Source: Verrucomicrobia bacterium Tous-C9LFEB (GTDB taxonomy: Bacteria; Verrucomicrobiota; Verrucomicrobiia; Methylacidiphilales; UBA1321). Taken from it: 64,000 nucleotides of DNA. The translations under genes were made by a program, and so were the position numbers. The stretch covers positions 62,001 through 126,000 of the forward strand of contig NEUU01000001.1 of assembly GCA_002304345.1 (NCBI GenBank), read 5' to 3'. Below the pieces are notes generated by a model. It saw nothing but the letters and a program-made list of their open reading frames with translations, did not search any database and was not told the origin of the DNA. The stretch's first letter is position 1; the number at the start of each line of letters is the position of its first letter. This document shows positions 19,288 to 27,848 of this stretch, piece after piece.

Positions 19288-19399
19288 AGCTATCGCCCGC
19301 CGGACTCAGCGAGTCCGGCTACAACGCTACCGCGACAGGCGAGCTTCTCGAGGGAACTCCGGGTGTAGCCGGACTCGCTGAGTCCGGCGGGCGACAGCT
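19288..19399. repeat. REP-like inverted pair (CCGGACTC...GAGTCCGG)
   Basis: Two 36-base arms at 19288-19323 and 19364-19399 are inverted copies differing at one position. Each arm contains its own palindrome CCGGACTC-AGC-GAGTCCGG, so the unit is a pair of small hairpins that can also fold as one long stem. The layout matches bacterial interspersed mosaic elements located between convergent genes. Confidence 0.8.
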
Positions 19400-19502
19400 T
19401 TGAGTCGGGGGCTCATTACCCATGACTTTTACTTTCTTAGCGGGCTCGTCATTCACTTAACGAAGTAAAGTTAGGGCGTTTGAAAGTATTCCGCACATTC
19501 CG

Positions 19503-19568
19503 CTGTAGCGCTTCGGTGAAGCGCCGCGGCTATGCTGTGTACTAACACCTCACCGAGACGCCCTACAG
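19503..19568. repeat. REP-like unit (GCGCTTCGGTGAAGCGC)
   Basis: GCGCTTC-GGT-GAAGCGC is a clear hairpin at about 19508-19524, beginning after CTGTA and followed by CGCGGC; a degraded partner ending GACGCCCTACAG closes the unit at 19557-19568. The element at 44714-44763 is a better-preserved relative. Confidence 0.65.
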
Positions 19569-19897
19569 AAAACCACCAAGCCATCGGCTTCTGTTTTTCC
19601 TTCTTCTCTGCGTCTTGGCGGGCTCTGCGAGAAATTGCATCCAACTCCGCGAAAATGTCGCACACCTAGCTCACGCAGCAAACCTAAGCCTAACGGTCGG
19701 GCACTATTCCGGGTTAGGATGGGGGCATGAATGGGAGTTTATCGGCCGGGAGAGAAGGTCTTCGACCGCGCTATCCCGAAGAAGTGCAATTTGGTCTACA
19801 GCGACCACTCCACTCAACAGAGAGGGCTGAAACTCGTAGCGGGTTGGAGACGATCTTGATTTTTTCAGCCAGAACGACCTGCACGCGCGGTCGTTGT

Positions 19898-21010
19898 CTA
19901 GCGGTAATTCGCCCGGGCGATCAGGATGACGCCCAGCGTCTGGAAGATGATGTTCGGCACCCAGATCAAAAACTCCGGGTAGAGTCCCGCGTTGCGCTTG
20001 AAGACCTCGGCCAGCACGGTGATGAAGTAATAGCCGAGCACGATCAAGAGACTCATGGCCACGCCGATGGAGGTCTCCTTGCGCTGGGTCTGGATGGCGA
20101 GGGGAATACCGACGAGGACAAACGTCAGGCAGGAAATGGAGAGGGCGATTTTCTTCTGGAACTCCAGCAGGAAGGGAATCGGATTATCTCCCGCCAACTG
20201 AATCGGATTGATGATCAGCAGGCGCAATTCACCGAGGGTCAAGCGGTCGCTGCGCGGTTTCTGGTCGCGCCGGAAAAAGTCGGCAATGGAAATGGGCAGT
20301 GGCAATTCACTCGCATGCGCGCCGGGGCGCACGGTGCTGACGTCCTCGGGTGCGCCGCCGCTGCGTTCTTCCTGCCGCGCATTGAAAAGCGTGAGGACCA
20401 GCCGTTCGTTGGGAATGTCGAGCTTGAGCACGGCGCGATCGGCGCGCAGGGAGTTGACCGGGACCATGTCGCCATTGAGCTTCCAAATGTGGACATCCTC
20501 CAGCGTGGTGCCTTGCTTCGATCCCACCCAGATGCGCATGCCGGGGAATTTGTCGATGGTGGTTTGGGGCGTGAAGAACGCCATCGGGTTGTTCGTGATC
20601 AGGTCGATGGAAATGCGTTTGAACGCGCGGCGGCATTGCGGCGCGACGGTGGAATTATTGAACAGGCTGATGACGCTGAAGATGACCCCGAGCCAGATCG
20701 CCGGAGCGATGATGGGGAGCAGGCCGACGCCGCTGGCCTTGAGTGTGAGCAATTCCTTCTCCTGCGAAAACCGGCCAAAGACCATCAGCACGGCGAGCAG
20801 AATGCCCCACGGCAGGGTGAAGGTCAGGACGAAGGGCACGAGCAGGGAAACCAATTGGACGATGACCCAGAGGGAGACTTCATCGTGCAGCAGGAGGTCG
20901 AAGATATCCTTGAAGGCATTGACCAGGACGAGGAGAAACGTCAGGACGGCCGTCGTGGCCACGGCCACAATGGCAATCTCCTTGAACAGGTAGGTGTAAA
21001 TAATGCGCAT
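19898..21010 (-). CDS. LPS export permease, LptF/LptG (YjgP/YjgQ) family
   Basis: A 370-residue inner-membrane protein with six predicted helices: two near the N-terminus (residues ~8-35 and ~45-85), one at ~98-118, and three in the last 100 residues. The family pattern is MRIIYTYLFKEI at the start, FGRFSQEKELLTLKASGVGL in the cytoplasmic coupling region and a large periplasmic beta-jellyroll in the middle. LptF and LptG with LptB2 extract lipopolysaccharide from the inner membrane. Only one of the pair is present here; which of the two it is cannot be decided by eye. Confidence 0.9.
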   Translation of the reverse strand: MRIIYTYLFKEIAIVAVATTAVLTFLLVLVNAFKDIFDLLLHDEVSLWVIVQLVSLLVPFVLTFTLPWGILLAVLMVFGRFSQEKELLTLKASGVGLLPIIAPAIWLGVIFSVISLFNNSTVAPQCRRAFKRISIDLITNNPMAFFTPQTTIDKFPGMRIWVGSKQGTTLEDVHIWKLNGDMVPVNSLRADRAVLKLDIPNERLVLTLFNARQEERSGGAPEDVSTVRPGAHASELPLPISIADFFRRDQKPRSDRLTLGELRLLIINPIQLAGDNPIPFLLEFQKKIALSISCLTFVLVGIPLAIQTQRKETSIGVAMSLLIVLGYYFITVLAEVFKRNAGLYPEFLIWVPNIIFQTLGVILIARANYR

Positions 21011-21071
21011 CGGAAAGTGACGAAGAGTAGCGAGTCCCGCAGGAGGATGTCCAGCGAGTTGCTCGAAAGGC

Positions 21072-22265
21072 TTACAGCAGCGCGGGTTGCTGCATGTCGG
21101 GATCGGTGAGCGAATTTTCCCCGCCGATGAGTTTCTGGTGCAGCATCAGTGCGGAACGATCGGTCATCGCGGCGAGATAATTGCACGTGGCGCGGTGCAC
21201 GCCTTCCTTCTTGATGCGGACGGCAAAGGGCGGTGTAAGCAGATGAGGATGACCAATGAGCAGTTCGAAAAGTTGTTCCAGACAGCGGCAGGCTTTCTGG
21301 TTCACGGAGCTGACCGCCGGATGATTATACAGGTTTTGCAGGAGGAATTGGCGTTGTTCACGCACGCCTTCCGCGATGCGCGGGGAACTGACGATCAGCT
21401 TTTCCGGGTGACGGCGGGCATCGTCCGCGCTGCCGGGATGATGTTTCATCAGCGAAGCGGTGGACGCACCGATGGCGTCCTCGACGAGATGATCGAGCAT
21501 GCAGCGGAGCACGTAACTGCGACCGCGCTCGGGTTCGATATTGGGATAGGGCTGAAGGGCTTTCTCCTTCACGAGACTCCAGAGCCAGAGATTGTTCAGA
21601 TCCGATTCCTGCAGGAGTCCCGCTTCGAGGCCATCATCGACATCGTGACAGACATAGGCGATCTCATCCGCGGCGTCGGCCACTTGCGCTTCGAGAGACG
21701 GCTGCGGGAAGTCGGCCCAACGGCGGTTCGCTGCCGTGGGAATGCGGTTGGGAGAAAACGGTTTGGCGAGACCTTCCAGCACTTCCCAAGTGAGGTTGAT
21801 GCCGTTGAACTCGGGATATTTCAGCTCGAGATCTTCGACCACGCGCAGGCTTTGCTGGTTGTGCTCAAAGCCGCCGTGCTCTTTCATGAGGCGGTCGAGG
21901 GTCGATTCGCCCGGATGACCGAACGGCGGATGGCCGAGATCGTGAGCGAGGGCGATGGCTTCCGCGAGCGACTCATTCAGTCCCAGCGAGCGGGCCATGC
22001 TGCGGGCGATGGAGGCGACCTCGATGGAGTGCGTCAGGCGGGTGCGGTAGTGGTCGCCGCTGCCATTCAGGAAGACCTGCGATTTGTATTCCAGACGGCG
22101 AAAAGCCCGGCTGTGGACGATCCGGTCGCGGTCGCGCTGGTACTCGGTACGATGCAGGTGCGGCTCCTCCTCATGGAGCCGGCCGCGCGAAGCCGCACTG
22201 CTCTGGGCGTATGGCGCCAGTATCGTGCTCTCCGCCTGTTCCTGTTCATCCCGCGAACGCATCAT
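21072..22265 (-). CDS. dgt: Deoxyguanosinetriphosphate triphosphohydrolase-like protein (dGTPase, HD domain)
   Basis: A 397-residue HD-domain phosphohydrolase that removes triphosphate from dNTPs. Metal ligands are visible in THSIEVASIARSMAR and AIALAHDLGHPPFGHPGE, and the third Asp in AADEIAYVCHDVDDGLEAG. The DRDRIVHSRAFRRLEYKSQV block is diagnostic of the Dgt type 2 group. It follows a divergent gap shared with the M16 protease gene and precedes lptF/G on the same strand with a 61-base spacer. Confidence 0.93.
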   Translation of the reverse strand: MMRSRDEQEQAESTILAPYAQSSAASRGRLHEEEPHLHRTEYQRDRDRIVHSRAFRRLEYKSQVFLNGSGDHYRTRLTHSIEVASIARSMARSLGLNESLAEAIALAHDLGHPPFGHPGESTLDRLMKEHGGFEHNQQSLRVVEDLELKYPEFNGINLTWEVLEGLAKPFSPNRIPTAANRRWADFPQPSLEAQVADAADEIAYVCHDVDDGLEAGLLQESDLNNLWLWSLVKEKALQPYPNIEPERGRSYVLRCMLDHLVEDAIGASTASLMKHHPGSADDARRHPEKLIVSSPRIAEGVREQRQFLLQNLYNHPAVSSVNQKACRCLEQLFELLIGHPHLLTPPFAVRIKKEGVHRATCNYLAAMTDRSALMLHQKLIGGENSLTDPDMQQPALL

Positions 22266-22402
22266 AGAACTTCAAAATGTCACGTTCATCGCGCAGCGCA
22301 AGAACCGAAATGCGCTTCACTGGGAAAAAATTTATCGGACCGCCGTGCGCGATTGAAAGTCTGCAAGTTTGACACAGGGCAAACGTCAAACGACAATGCG
22401 CC

Positions 22403-23668
22403 ATGATGTTTTCCGTTGAAAAATTGCCGTGCGGTGCCGGATTGGCCGTTGCGGAGATGCCGCAAGTCGAAAGCGTATCGGTGGGACTTTGGTTCGGAGT
22501 GGGTGGCCGCCACGAGCCGGAGCGGCTCAGCGGAGTTTCCCATTTCATTGAGCACATGATTTTTAAAGGCACGCGACGCCGTTCCGCCCGCGAAATCTCG
22601 GAAGCGGTCGAAGGCGTGGGCGGTTACCTGAACGCTTTCACTGCTGAGGAGATGACTTGTTATTTCGCCAAGGCCTCCGCGCGTCATTTTCCGCGCCTGT
22701 GCGACGTGCTGCTCGACATGCTGGTGCATTCGACTTTTCCGCCGGAGGAAATCGAGCGCGAGCGCGGTGTCATCTGCGAGGAAATCCGCATGTACGAGGA
22801 TCAGCCGCAGCAGGTGGCGCAGGAAAAACTCAACGCCTTGCTCTGGGCTGGACATCCGCTCGGCCGTCCGCTCGCGGGCACGGTCAAGCACGTCGAGCGC
22901 ATGAGCCGCGCCGACCTGATGGATTACCGGCAAAAGCATTATCACGCGGGCAATCTCTGGATTTCCATCGCGGGCAAGGTGAGTCCCGCCCAAGCGAAAG
23001 CCGTACTCGAGCCGTTGCTCAAGCGGCTGCAGGCCGGTCGCCCCGCCAAGGCCTCGCCGGTTCTGGTCAAGCAACGCGCGCCTCGGGTGGAGGTGGTGCG
23101 CAAGCCCATCGAACAATCGCATATCGCCATCGGCCTGCGCAGCGTTTCGCGTCACGATCCGCAGCGGTTTGCGGTGCGGCTGATGAGCGTTATTCTCGGC
23201 GAGAACATGAGCTCGCGCCTCTTCCAGGAAATTCGCGAGAAACACGGGTTGGCGTATTCCATTCAGTCGACGGTTTCTTATCTGCACGATACGGGCTGTT
23301 TCGGTATTTCCGCTGGCGTCGAAAATGGCAAACTCTCGAAGGCGCTGACTCTCGCCCTGAAATCGGTGAAACAATTTGCGGCGAAAGGTCCGACTGCCGA
23401 GGAACTCACTCGCGCCAAGGAATATACGCTCGGCCAGATGGCACTCAGTCTCGAAAGCACGACGAATCAAATGATGTGGATGGGCGAACACGCCATCTCG
23501 CATGGCAAGGTGATTGATCCGTCTAAGGTGACGGAAAAAATCGAAAGTGTGACCGCCAGCCAAATCAAGGCCATCGCGCAGACGCTGGTGCAGGATTCCC
23601 GGTTGAACGTGGCGGTGGTCAGTCCCGTCGCGGAAGCCGAATCGATCCGCGCTTTGTCGCATTTTTAA
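22403..23668 (+). CDS. M16-family zinc protease
   Basis: A 421-residue inverzincin-type peptidase. The inverted zinc motif HFIEH is at residues 47-51, with the third ligand Glu in VICEEIRMYEDQPQQ around residue 127. The C-terminal half carries the RLFQEIREKHGLAYSIQSTVS segment characteristic of the active M16B subunits (mitochondrial-processing-peptidase-like). It probably degrades peptides or processes a protein; no inactive partner gene is adjacent. pabB follows nine bases later, so the genes may be co-transcribed although functionally unrelated. Confidence 0.92.
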   Translation: MMFSVEKLPCGAGLAVAEMPQVESVSVGLWFGVGGRHEPERLSGVSHFIEHMIFKGTRRRSAREISEAVEGVGGYLNAFTAEEMTCYFAKASARHFPRLCDVLLDMLVHSTFPPEEIERERGVICEEIRMYEDQPQQVAQEKLNALLWAGHPLGRPLAGTVKHVERMSRADLMDYRQKHYHAGNLWISIAGKVSPAQAKAVLEPLLKRLQAGRPAKASPVLVKQRAPRVEVVRKPIEQSHIAIGLRSVSRHDPQRFAVRLMSVILGENMSSRLFQEIREKHGLAYSIQSTVSYLHDTGCFGISAGVENGKLSKALTLALKSVKQFAAKGPTAEELTRAKEYTLGQMALSLESTTNQMMWMGEHAISHGKVIDPSKVTEKIESVTASQIKAIAQTLVQDSRLNVAVVSPVAEAESIRALSHF

Positions 23669-23677
23669 TCCTCCGTT

Positions 23678-24865
23678 ATGGCTGCCGTGAACCCTTTCAT
23701 ATCACTCAACTCTTGGGATGAGCCCGGACGCATTTTGCAGGCGTCCGATCCCGTGGAGATTGTCACGGGCACGTGGCAGGAGTGGGACCGATTGGAAGCG
23801 GCGCTGGCGCGGTATCGTCAGCCGTCGCTCGATTCCACACATCCACGCGGCGCGGCGGTCGGTTACTTCACCTATGAGGGAGATTACTGGTTCGGCTTTT
23901 TCCCTGAGATGATAGCGGCTGCAGGAGAAAAGCCGAACGACCTCTGGTTGCAGCGCCGTCAGCAGGCGGAGCGTGAGCTTCAGCGTAACGAGAGTGCTGC
24001 ATGGCAGAGCAATTTCACCCGCGCGGAATTCGAGCGCATGGTGAGTCGTGCGCAGGAGTACATCACCGCGGGCGACATCTATCAGGTGAATCTCGCGCAA
24101 CGGTTTTCCGCGCCGATGCAGGTGAATCCCTATACGCTCTTTGAGCAATTGCTCTGGCGCAGTCCCGCGCCCGGTGGCGCGTTTCTCGATACCGGCGAAC
24201 GGCAGATTCTTTCCTCCTCGCCGGAACTCTTTCTCCGCATTCGCGGGCAACACATCGTGACGCGTCCGATCAAAGGCACGCGCCCGCGCAGCCGCGATCC
24301 GCTCCGCGACGAGCAACTCGCGTACGAATTGATGACCGATCCGAAGGAACTCGCGGAGCTGGTGATGATTACCGATCTCGAGCGTAATGACCTCGGTCGC
24401 GTTTGCGAGTACGGCTCCGTGGCGGTGACGGAGTTGATCAAGCTGGAGCGTTACGCGCAGGTCTTTCATCTCGTCTCGACCGTGGAAGGCATGCTGCGGC
24501 CGGGCATCAGTCCGTTGACCGCGCTGCGCGAGTGTTTCCCCGGCGGCTCGATCTCCGGCGCGCCGAAGAAACGAGCCTGCGAAATCATCGCGGAACTCGA
24601 ACCGTGTCCGCGTGGCATTTACACCGGGGCGATCGGCTACTTTGGATTCAATGGCGATGCGGCATTTTCCATCGCCATCCGCACGTTGATTCAGGAAAAG
24701 AACGAACTGCATTTCCATGTGGGCGGCGGCATTACCGCCGACTCCATTCCCGCGCGTGAATACGAGGAAACCCTCCACAAAGCCGCAGGCATGCAACTCG
24801 CGCTGGAGGAGTACCGCCGTGGGGCAGGCGAGCGCAAGACGGAATCGGAAAAGACATTTTCATGA
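23678..24865 (+). CDS. pabB: Aminodeoxychorismate synthase component I
   Basis: A 395-residue chorismate-utilising enzyme, first step of p-aminobenzoate synthesis for folate. The diagnostic PabB/TrpE C-terminal motifs are all present: SPELFLRIRG, RPIKGTRPRS, MITDLERNDLGRVCEYGS, FPGGSISGAPKKRACEII and IYTGAIGYFGFNG. The PIKGT motif, with Lys where many TrpE enzymes have Ala, indicates PabB. The N-terminal domain is short, so the protein is smaller than typical PabB (~450). It overlaps pabC by ATGA, supporting a pabBC pair. Confidence 0.93.
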   Translation: MAAVNPFISLNSWDEPGRILQASDPVEIVTGTWQEWDRLEAALARYRQPSLDSTHPRGAAVGYFTYEGDYWFGFFPEMIAAAGEKPNDLWLQRRQQAERELQRNESAAWQSNFTRAEFERMVSRAQEYITAGDIYQVNLAQRFSAPMQVNPYTLFEQLLWRSPAPGGAFLDTGERQILSSSPELFLRIRGQHIVTRPIKGTRPRSRDPLRDEQLAYELMTDPKELAELVMITDLERNDLGRVCEYGSVAVTELIKLERYAQVFHLVSTVEGMLRPGISPLTALRECFPGGSISGAPKKRACEIIAELEPCPRGIYTGAIGYFGFNGDAAFSIAIRTLIQEKNELHFHVGGGITADSIPAREYEETLHKAAGMQLALEEYRRGAGERKTESEKTFS

Positions 24866-25563
24866 GTATTAAAAAAGGGAATTTGCCGACGGGATTTCAT
24901 CCCTGGCGCGGCGTATTTGAAACGCTTCGTGTGAAAAACGGACGCGCCGAATTCGTCGAGGAACATTGGAAAAATCTCCGCACCGCCGCCAAGGCTCTTG
25001 GACTGAAAGTGTCGGGCGATCTGCGCGAAACCGGCCAGGAACTACCACGTCAATCGGGCCGCCTACGCTGGGTGGTGGAGACGGATCAAAGCTACGTGAT
25101 GTTCCACCCGGAATCGCTCACGGTAAAAGCGACCTACTCTCTCGCACTCGCGCCGCAACGCGTCGGCAGCGAGAACTGGGACGCCCGCTACAAGACCTTG
25201 AGCTATCTCACTCATTGGCAGGCGCGGCAATCGGTGAAAGCCGACGAGGCGTTGCTGCTGAATGAGTATGGGGAAATCGCGTCCGGTGCGATGAGCAATG
25301 TCTTTTGGGTGACCGATGGCAAAGTGTATACCCCATCGGACGAAGCGGGTTGCCGCGAAGGCGTGGTGCGAGCGTGGGTTCTCGGTCAGCTCAAAGTGCA
25401 GGAAGGACTGTTCGATCTGCGGGATCTCGAAGAGGCCGACGAGGTGTTTCTGACCAATAGCTGGATTGGTATTCGACCGGTCGGGCAGTTGGGACGGCAC
25501 AAGATCAAGACCGGTCCTATTACGCGAAAATTGCAGCAGCGGTTCGCGAAGGCTCAGGCCTAA
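24862..25563 (+). CDS. pabC: Class IV aminotransferase, likely aminodeoxychorismate lyase
   Basis: A 233-residue fold-type IV PLP enzyme. The PLP lysine is in the RYKTLSYLTHW segment, the mid-protein LLNEYGEIASGAMSNVFWV and C-terminal DEVFLTNSWIGIRPV motifs are typical. Position directly after and overlapping pabB indicates 4-amino-4-deoxychorismate lyase, releasing pyruvate to give p-aminobenzoate. Shorter than usual (~270), with a compact N-terminus. Its stop overlaps the convergent DUF192 gene by four bases. Confidence 0.88.
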   Translation: MSIKKGNLPTGFHPWRGVFETLRVKNGRAEFVEEHWKNLRTAAKALGLKVSGDLRETGQELPRQSGRLRWVVETDQSYVMFHPESLTVKATYSLALAPQRVGSENWDARYKTLSYLTHWQARQSVKADEALLLNEYGEIASGAMSNVFWVTDGKVYTPSDEAGCREGVVRAWVLGQLKVQEGLFDLRDLEEADEVFLTNSWIGIRPVGQLGRHKIKTGPITRKLQQRFAKAQA

Positions 25564-26045
25564 CGAACCGGTTTCGCGAGCGCGGTCCAATTGCTGCCGA
25601 CAAGAATGAGTCGCTCACCCGCTTTCACACGGTTGAGCGAGAACCAGTGCTGATTCATCTCCAGCGCGAAAGCCACGCGATCGCTCTCGCTGCGCACGGC
25701 GGTTTGATCGAACGGCTGCAAATCCACGATCTGCAGGATCGTGCCTTGCGCATCCAGAAAGGCGATGGAGAGGGGCAGGGAGGTATCCTTCATCCAGAAC
25801 GAGGCGCGGCTTTTGCCGTCGAGAATGAAAATCATCCCGGCATTGTCAGGCATTCGCGTGCGGTGCATCAGGCCGAGTGCTTTTTCCTCCGGCGTGCGTG
25901 CGACTTCCGCTCGTATCGTGGCTGCGCCCGCTTTGATTTCAATCACGGGCAATGACGGGGAGGACTCTTGGGCTGTCAGGGTTGAGAAGCTTCCCGAGAG
26001 TACCAGCAGGAGTGAGAAAATCCGCAAAAAGCGCGCTTGCAGCAT
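25560..26045 (-). CDS. Exported DUF192-family protein
   Basis: A 161-residue protein with a signal peptide (FSLLLVLSGSFSTLTAQ) and a DUF192 domain: EVARTPEEKALGLMHRTRMP, GMIFILDGKSRASFWMKDT, PLSIAFLDAQGTILQI and ALEMNQHWFSLNRVKAGERL. DUF192 is a small beta-barrel domain of unknown function, common as an exported or lipoprotein form. It is convergent with pabC and divergent from the beta-lactamase-like gene, with only 26 bases separating the latter start codons. Confidence 0.88.
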   Translation of the reverse strand: MLQARFLRIFSLLLVLSGSFSTLTAQESSPSLPVIEIKAGAATIRAEVARTPEEKALGLMHRTRMPDNAGMIFILDGKSRASFWMKDTSLPLSIAFLDAQGTILQIVDLQPFDQTAVRSESDRVAFALEMNQHWFSLNRVKAGERLILVGSNWTALAKPVR

Positions 26046-26071
26046 GTCCCTGTTTATTCAATGCTCCCGAC

Positions 26072-26827
26072 ATGTGCAAGACTGGCTTTTATCTTGTGAC
26101 GCTGCTGCTGGCTTGGGGGCTCGGGCAGGGAACCCTGCGTGCGGATGTGACGTTACTTTCGGACATCCCCGGAGCGGAGACCCCTTACATCAGTGGTGAC
26201 GAAACCGAGGTGGAGAAGGCGTTCAGCCCGGCTTCGACTTTCAAGATGATCATCGCGCTGACCGCTTTCGAGCAAAAGATTGCCACTCCGGAAACCGAAC
26301 TTACCTGTCAGGACGCGCATCTGTCGCCCAAACCGCAGGTGTTGAAATTCCAGAAGGCGATGCAGGATTCGAGCAATGATTTCTTCCGCCAGCTCGTCGA
26401 TAAGCTCACGGACGAGCAACTGATCGAGATGGCCAAACGTTGCGAATTCGGAACCATTCCGGCTGTGGCACCCAAGGACCGCAAGGATTGGACCCACGGC
26501 GGCGGCATTCGCGTGACGCCACTGCAGGAGCATCGGTTCCTGCGCAAGTTGATCCGGGGGAAGTTGCCGGTCTCGGTGGAAAGCCAGAAGCAATTGATGG
26601 CCGTCATGGCATGGCCTGCGGTCGAAGCCGGAGTGAATGTCTATGGCAAGACCGGTTCTTATGAGAAGACTTATTGGTTCTCCGGACTGGCCGTGAAAGC
26701 GGGCGGTGCGGTGCGAGTAATCACGGTCACCCTGACCGCGGAGGACGCCAATCGTTCGCGCGCGATTCAACGCTTCTACGATCAAATCAAACGCGTATTG
26801 CCCGCGCCCACCGCAAATCCGCAATGA
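26072..26827 (+). CDS. Class D beta-lactamase-like serine hydrolase
   Basis: A 251-residue exported penicillin-recognising protein. After a signal peptide (VTLLLAWGLGQGTLRA) come the active-site Ser55 in STFK (55-58), an S-x-N motif SSN at 100-102, and YGKTGS at 191-196. Spacing and length match OXA-type (class D) beta-lactamases, but the second motif is SxN as in penicillin-binding proteins rather than the usual SxV. It may hydrolyse beta-lactams or act on peptidoglycan; activity cannot be predicted. The start at 26072 is the first that gives a clean signal peptide. It overlaps the deacetylase gene by ATGA. Confidence 0.78.
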   Translation: MCKTGFYLVTLLLAWGLGQGTLRADVTLLSDIPGAETPYISGDETEVEKAFSPASTFKMIIALTAFEQKIATPETELTCQDAHLSPKPQVLKFQKAMQDSSNDFFRQLVDKLTDEQLIEMAKRCEFGTIPAVAPKDRKDWTHGGGIRVTPLQEHRFLRKLIRGKLPVSVESQKQLMAVMAWPAVEAGVNVYGKTGSYEKTYWFSGLAVKAGGAVRVITVTLTAEDANRSRAIQRFYDQIKRVLPAPTANPQ

Positions 26828-27489
26828 ATACCGATTCTGTGGTGGTTCTGACCTTTGACGATGCGGTCAGTAATCACGCCACTTTTGTCGCGCCGTTGCT
26901 GCAGGAACTTGGTTTTGGCGCGAGCTTTTACATTGCTGAATATGACGGCGAGGGGACGGATCACTTTGCCACGGACAAGCGGCAATACATGACGTGGGAA
27001 CAGATCGCCGGCCTGCATGCGGCGGGATTCGAAGTCGGTAATCACACCCTTCACCACGTTCTGGCGGACCGGGTAAGCGAAGAGGTTTTGACGGAGGAGA
27101 TCGAGGCCATCGAGCAGCGGTGTGTGGCACACGGCATTGCTTGGCCCACCACATTCGCTTATCCGTGCGGAAACGAATCCAAAGAGGCGCATCGGGTGCT
27201 CGCGAAAATGAATTACTCGTTCGCCCGGATTTGCGGAGATCGTCCCTACCGGCCCGCCACCGATTCGCCCCTGAGCGTTCCCAGCTTTGTCATCACCGGC
27301 GAAAAAGAAGCGCTCTTTTATCAGGCCCTCGAACAACGCCAGCCGGGCGAGGTGATCGTGTATACTTTCCACGGCGCGCCCGATATTAATCACCCGTGGG
27401 TCGACACGCCGCCTGCCGTGTTCGAGAAAATGATGCGTCATCTGAAAGCGCAGGGGATTCGCGGCGTCGCGTTGCGGGATCTTCGTTAG
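26824..27489 (+). CDS. Polysaccharide deacetylase (NodB domain)
   Basis: A 221-residue carbohydrate esterase 4 family protein without a signal peptide. The catalytic and metal residues are in VVVLTFDDAVSNH (Asp12, Asp13) and EVGNHTLHH (His74, His78); FAYPCGNESKEAHRV is motif 3. It probably removes N-acetyl groups from a polysaccharide, though the lack of a secretion signal suggests a cytoplasmic or unusual substrate. Translationally coupled by ATGA to the beta-lactamase-like gene, hinting at a shared role in cell-wall glycan/peptide maintenance. Confidence 0.86.
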   Translation: MNTDSVVVLTFDDAVSNHATFVAPLLQELGFGASFYIAEYDGEGTDHFATDKRQYMTWEQIAGLHAAGFEVGNHTLHHVLADRVSEEVLTEEIEAIEQRCVAHGIAWPTTFAYPCGNESKEAHRVLAKMNYSFARICGDRPYRPATDSPLSVPSFVITGEKEALFYQALEQRQPGEVIVYTFHGAPDINHPWVDTPPAVFEKMMRHLKAQGIRGVALRDLR

Positions 27490-27827
27490 CTTTCGGATTC
27501 GATTGAAAAGACCCACCAGCGCGAAATTTCCTTGCGCTGGGTTTTGCCGTACTTGCGTTGGAAATAGATCTTGAGGATCAATCCTGTCGTCGTGCGAATC
27601 CGGTAACCGTGCTTGCGCACATAACGTTCGCCGCTGCCATGCGTGCAATCTCCATGCTCGCGCCACGTCTCGAGCACTTCCGCCACTTCCCATTCCTGCT
27701 TGCGCCAGCGAAATTGGTGTGGCATGCCCGGCTCACCCTGCGCCATGCGATGCGTGTCGAAACTCGCATGCAAGGGTGTGAGCGGTTCGCTGACAAACGT
27801 GGACGACGGCATGCTGAAAGATAGCAT
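27486..27827 (-). CDS. DUF6504-like small protein
   Basis: A 113-residue protein whose core FRWRKQEWEVAEVLETWREH followed by YRIRTTTGLILKIYFQR and a terminal RWWVFSIES resembles the DUF6504 family, short cytoplasmic proteins of unknown function found mainly in actinobacteria and other phyla. FVSEPLTPL near the N-terminus also fits. The family call is from memory and moderately secure. It overlaps the deacetylase stop by four bases and lies 21 bases before the end of the next minus-strand gene... in transcription order it follows the giant GH-A-like paralogue. Confidence 0.65.
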   Translation of the reverse strand: MLSFSMPSSTFVSEPLTPLHASFDTHRMAQGEPGMPHQFRWRKQEWEVAEVLETWREHGDCTHGSGERYVRKHGYRIRTTTGLILKIYFQRKYGKTQRKEISRWWVFSIESES

Positions 27828-27848
27828 GCCATTCGTTGCAAATAAAGC

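Larger units (their letters stand above)
19154..19897. other. Gene-free gap between convergent genes, repeat-rich
   Basis: No credible gene. It contains two inverted REP-like arms (19288-19323 and 19364-19399), a second REP-like unit (about 19503-19568), and unremarkable sequence. A 64-codon open frame on the minus strand (19471-19665) overlaps the second repeat and shows no family resemblance. Confidence 0.6.

Noticed and set aside
19727..21109. A 460-codon open frame on the + strand opposite the LptF/G gene
   Set aside because: It is a G+C-driven shadow: composition is Arg/Gln/Asp-rich without domains, and the minus-strand frame is a full LptF/G protein.
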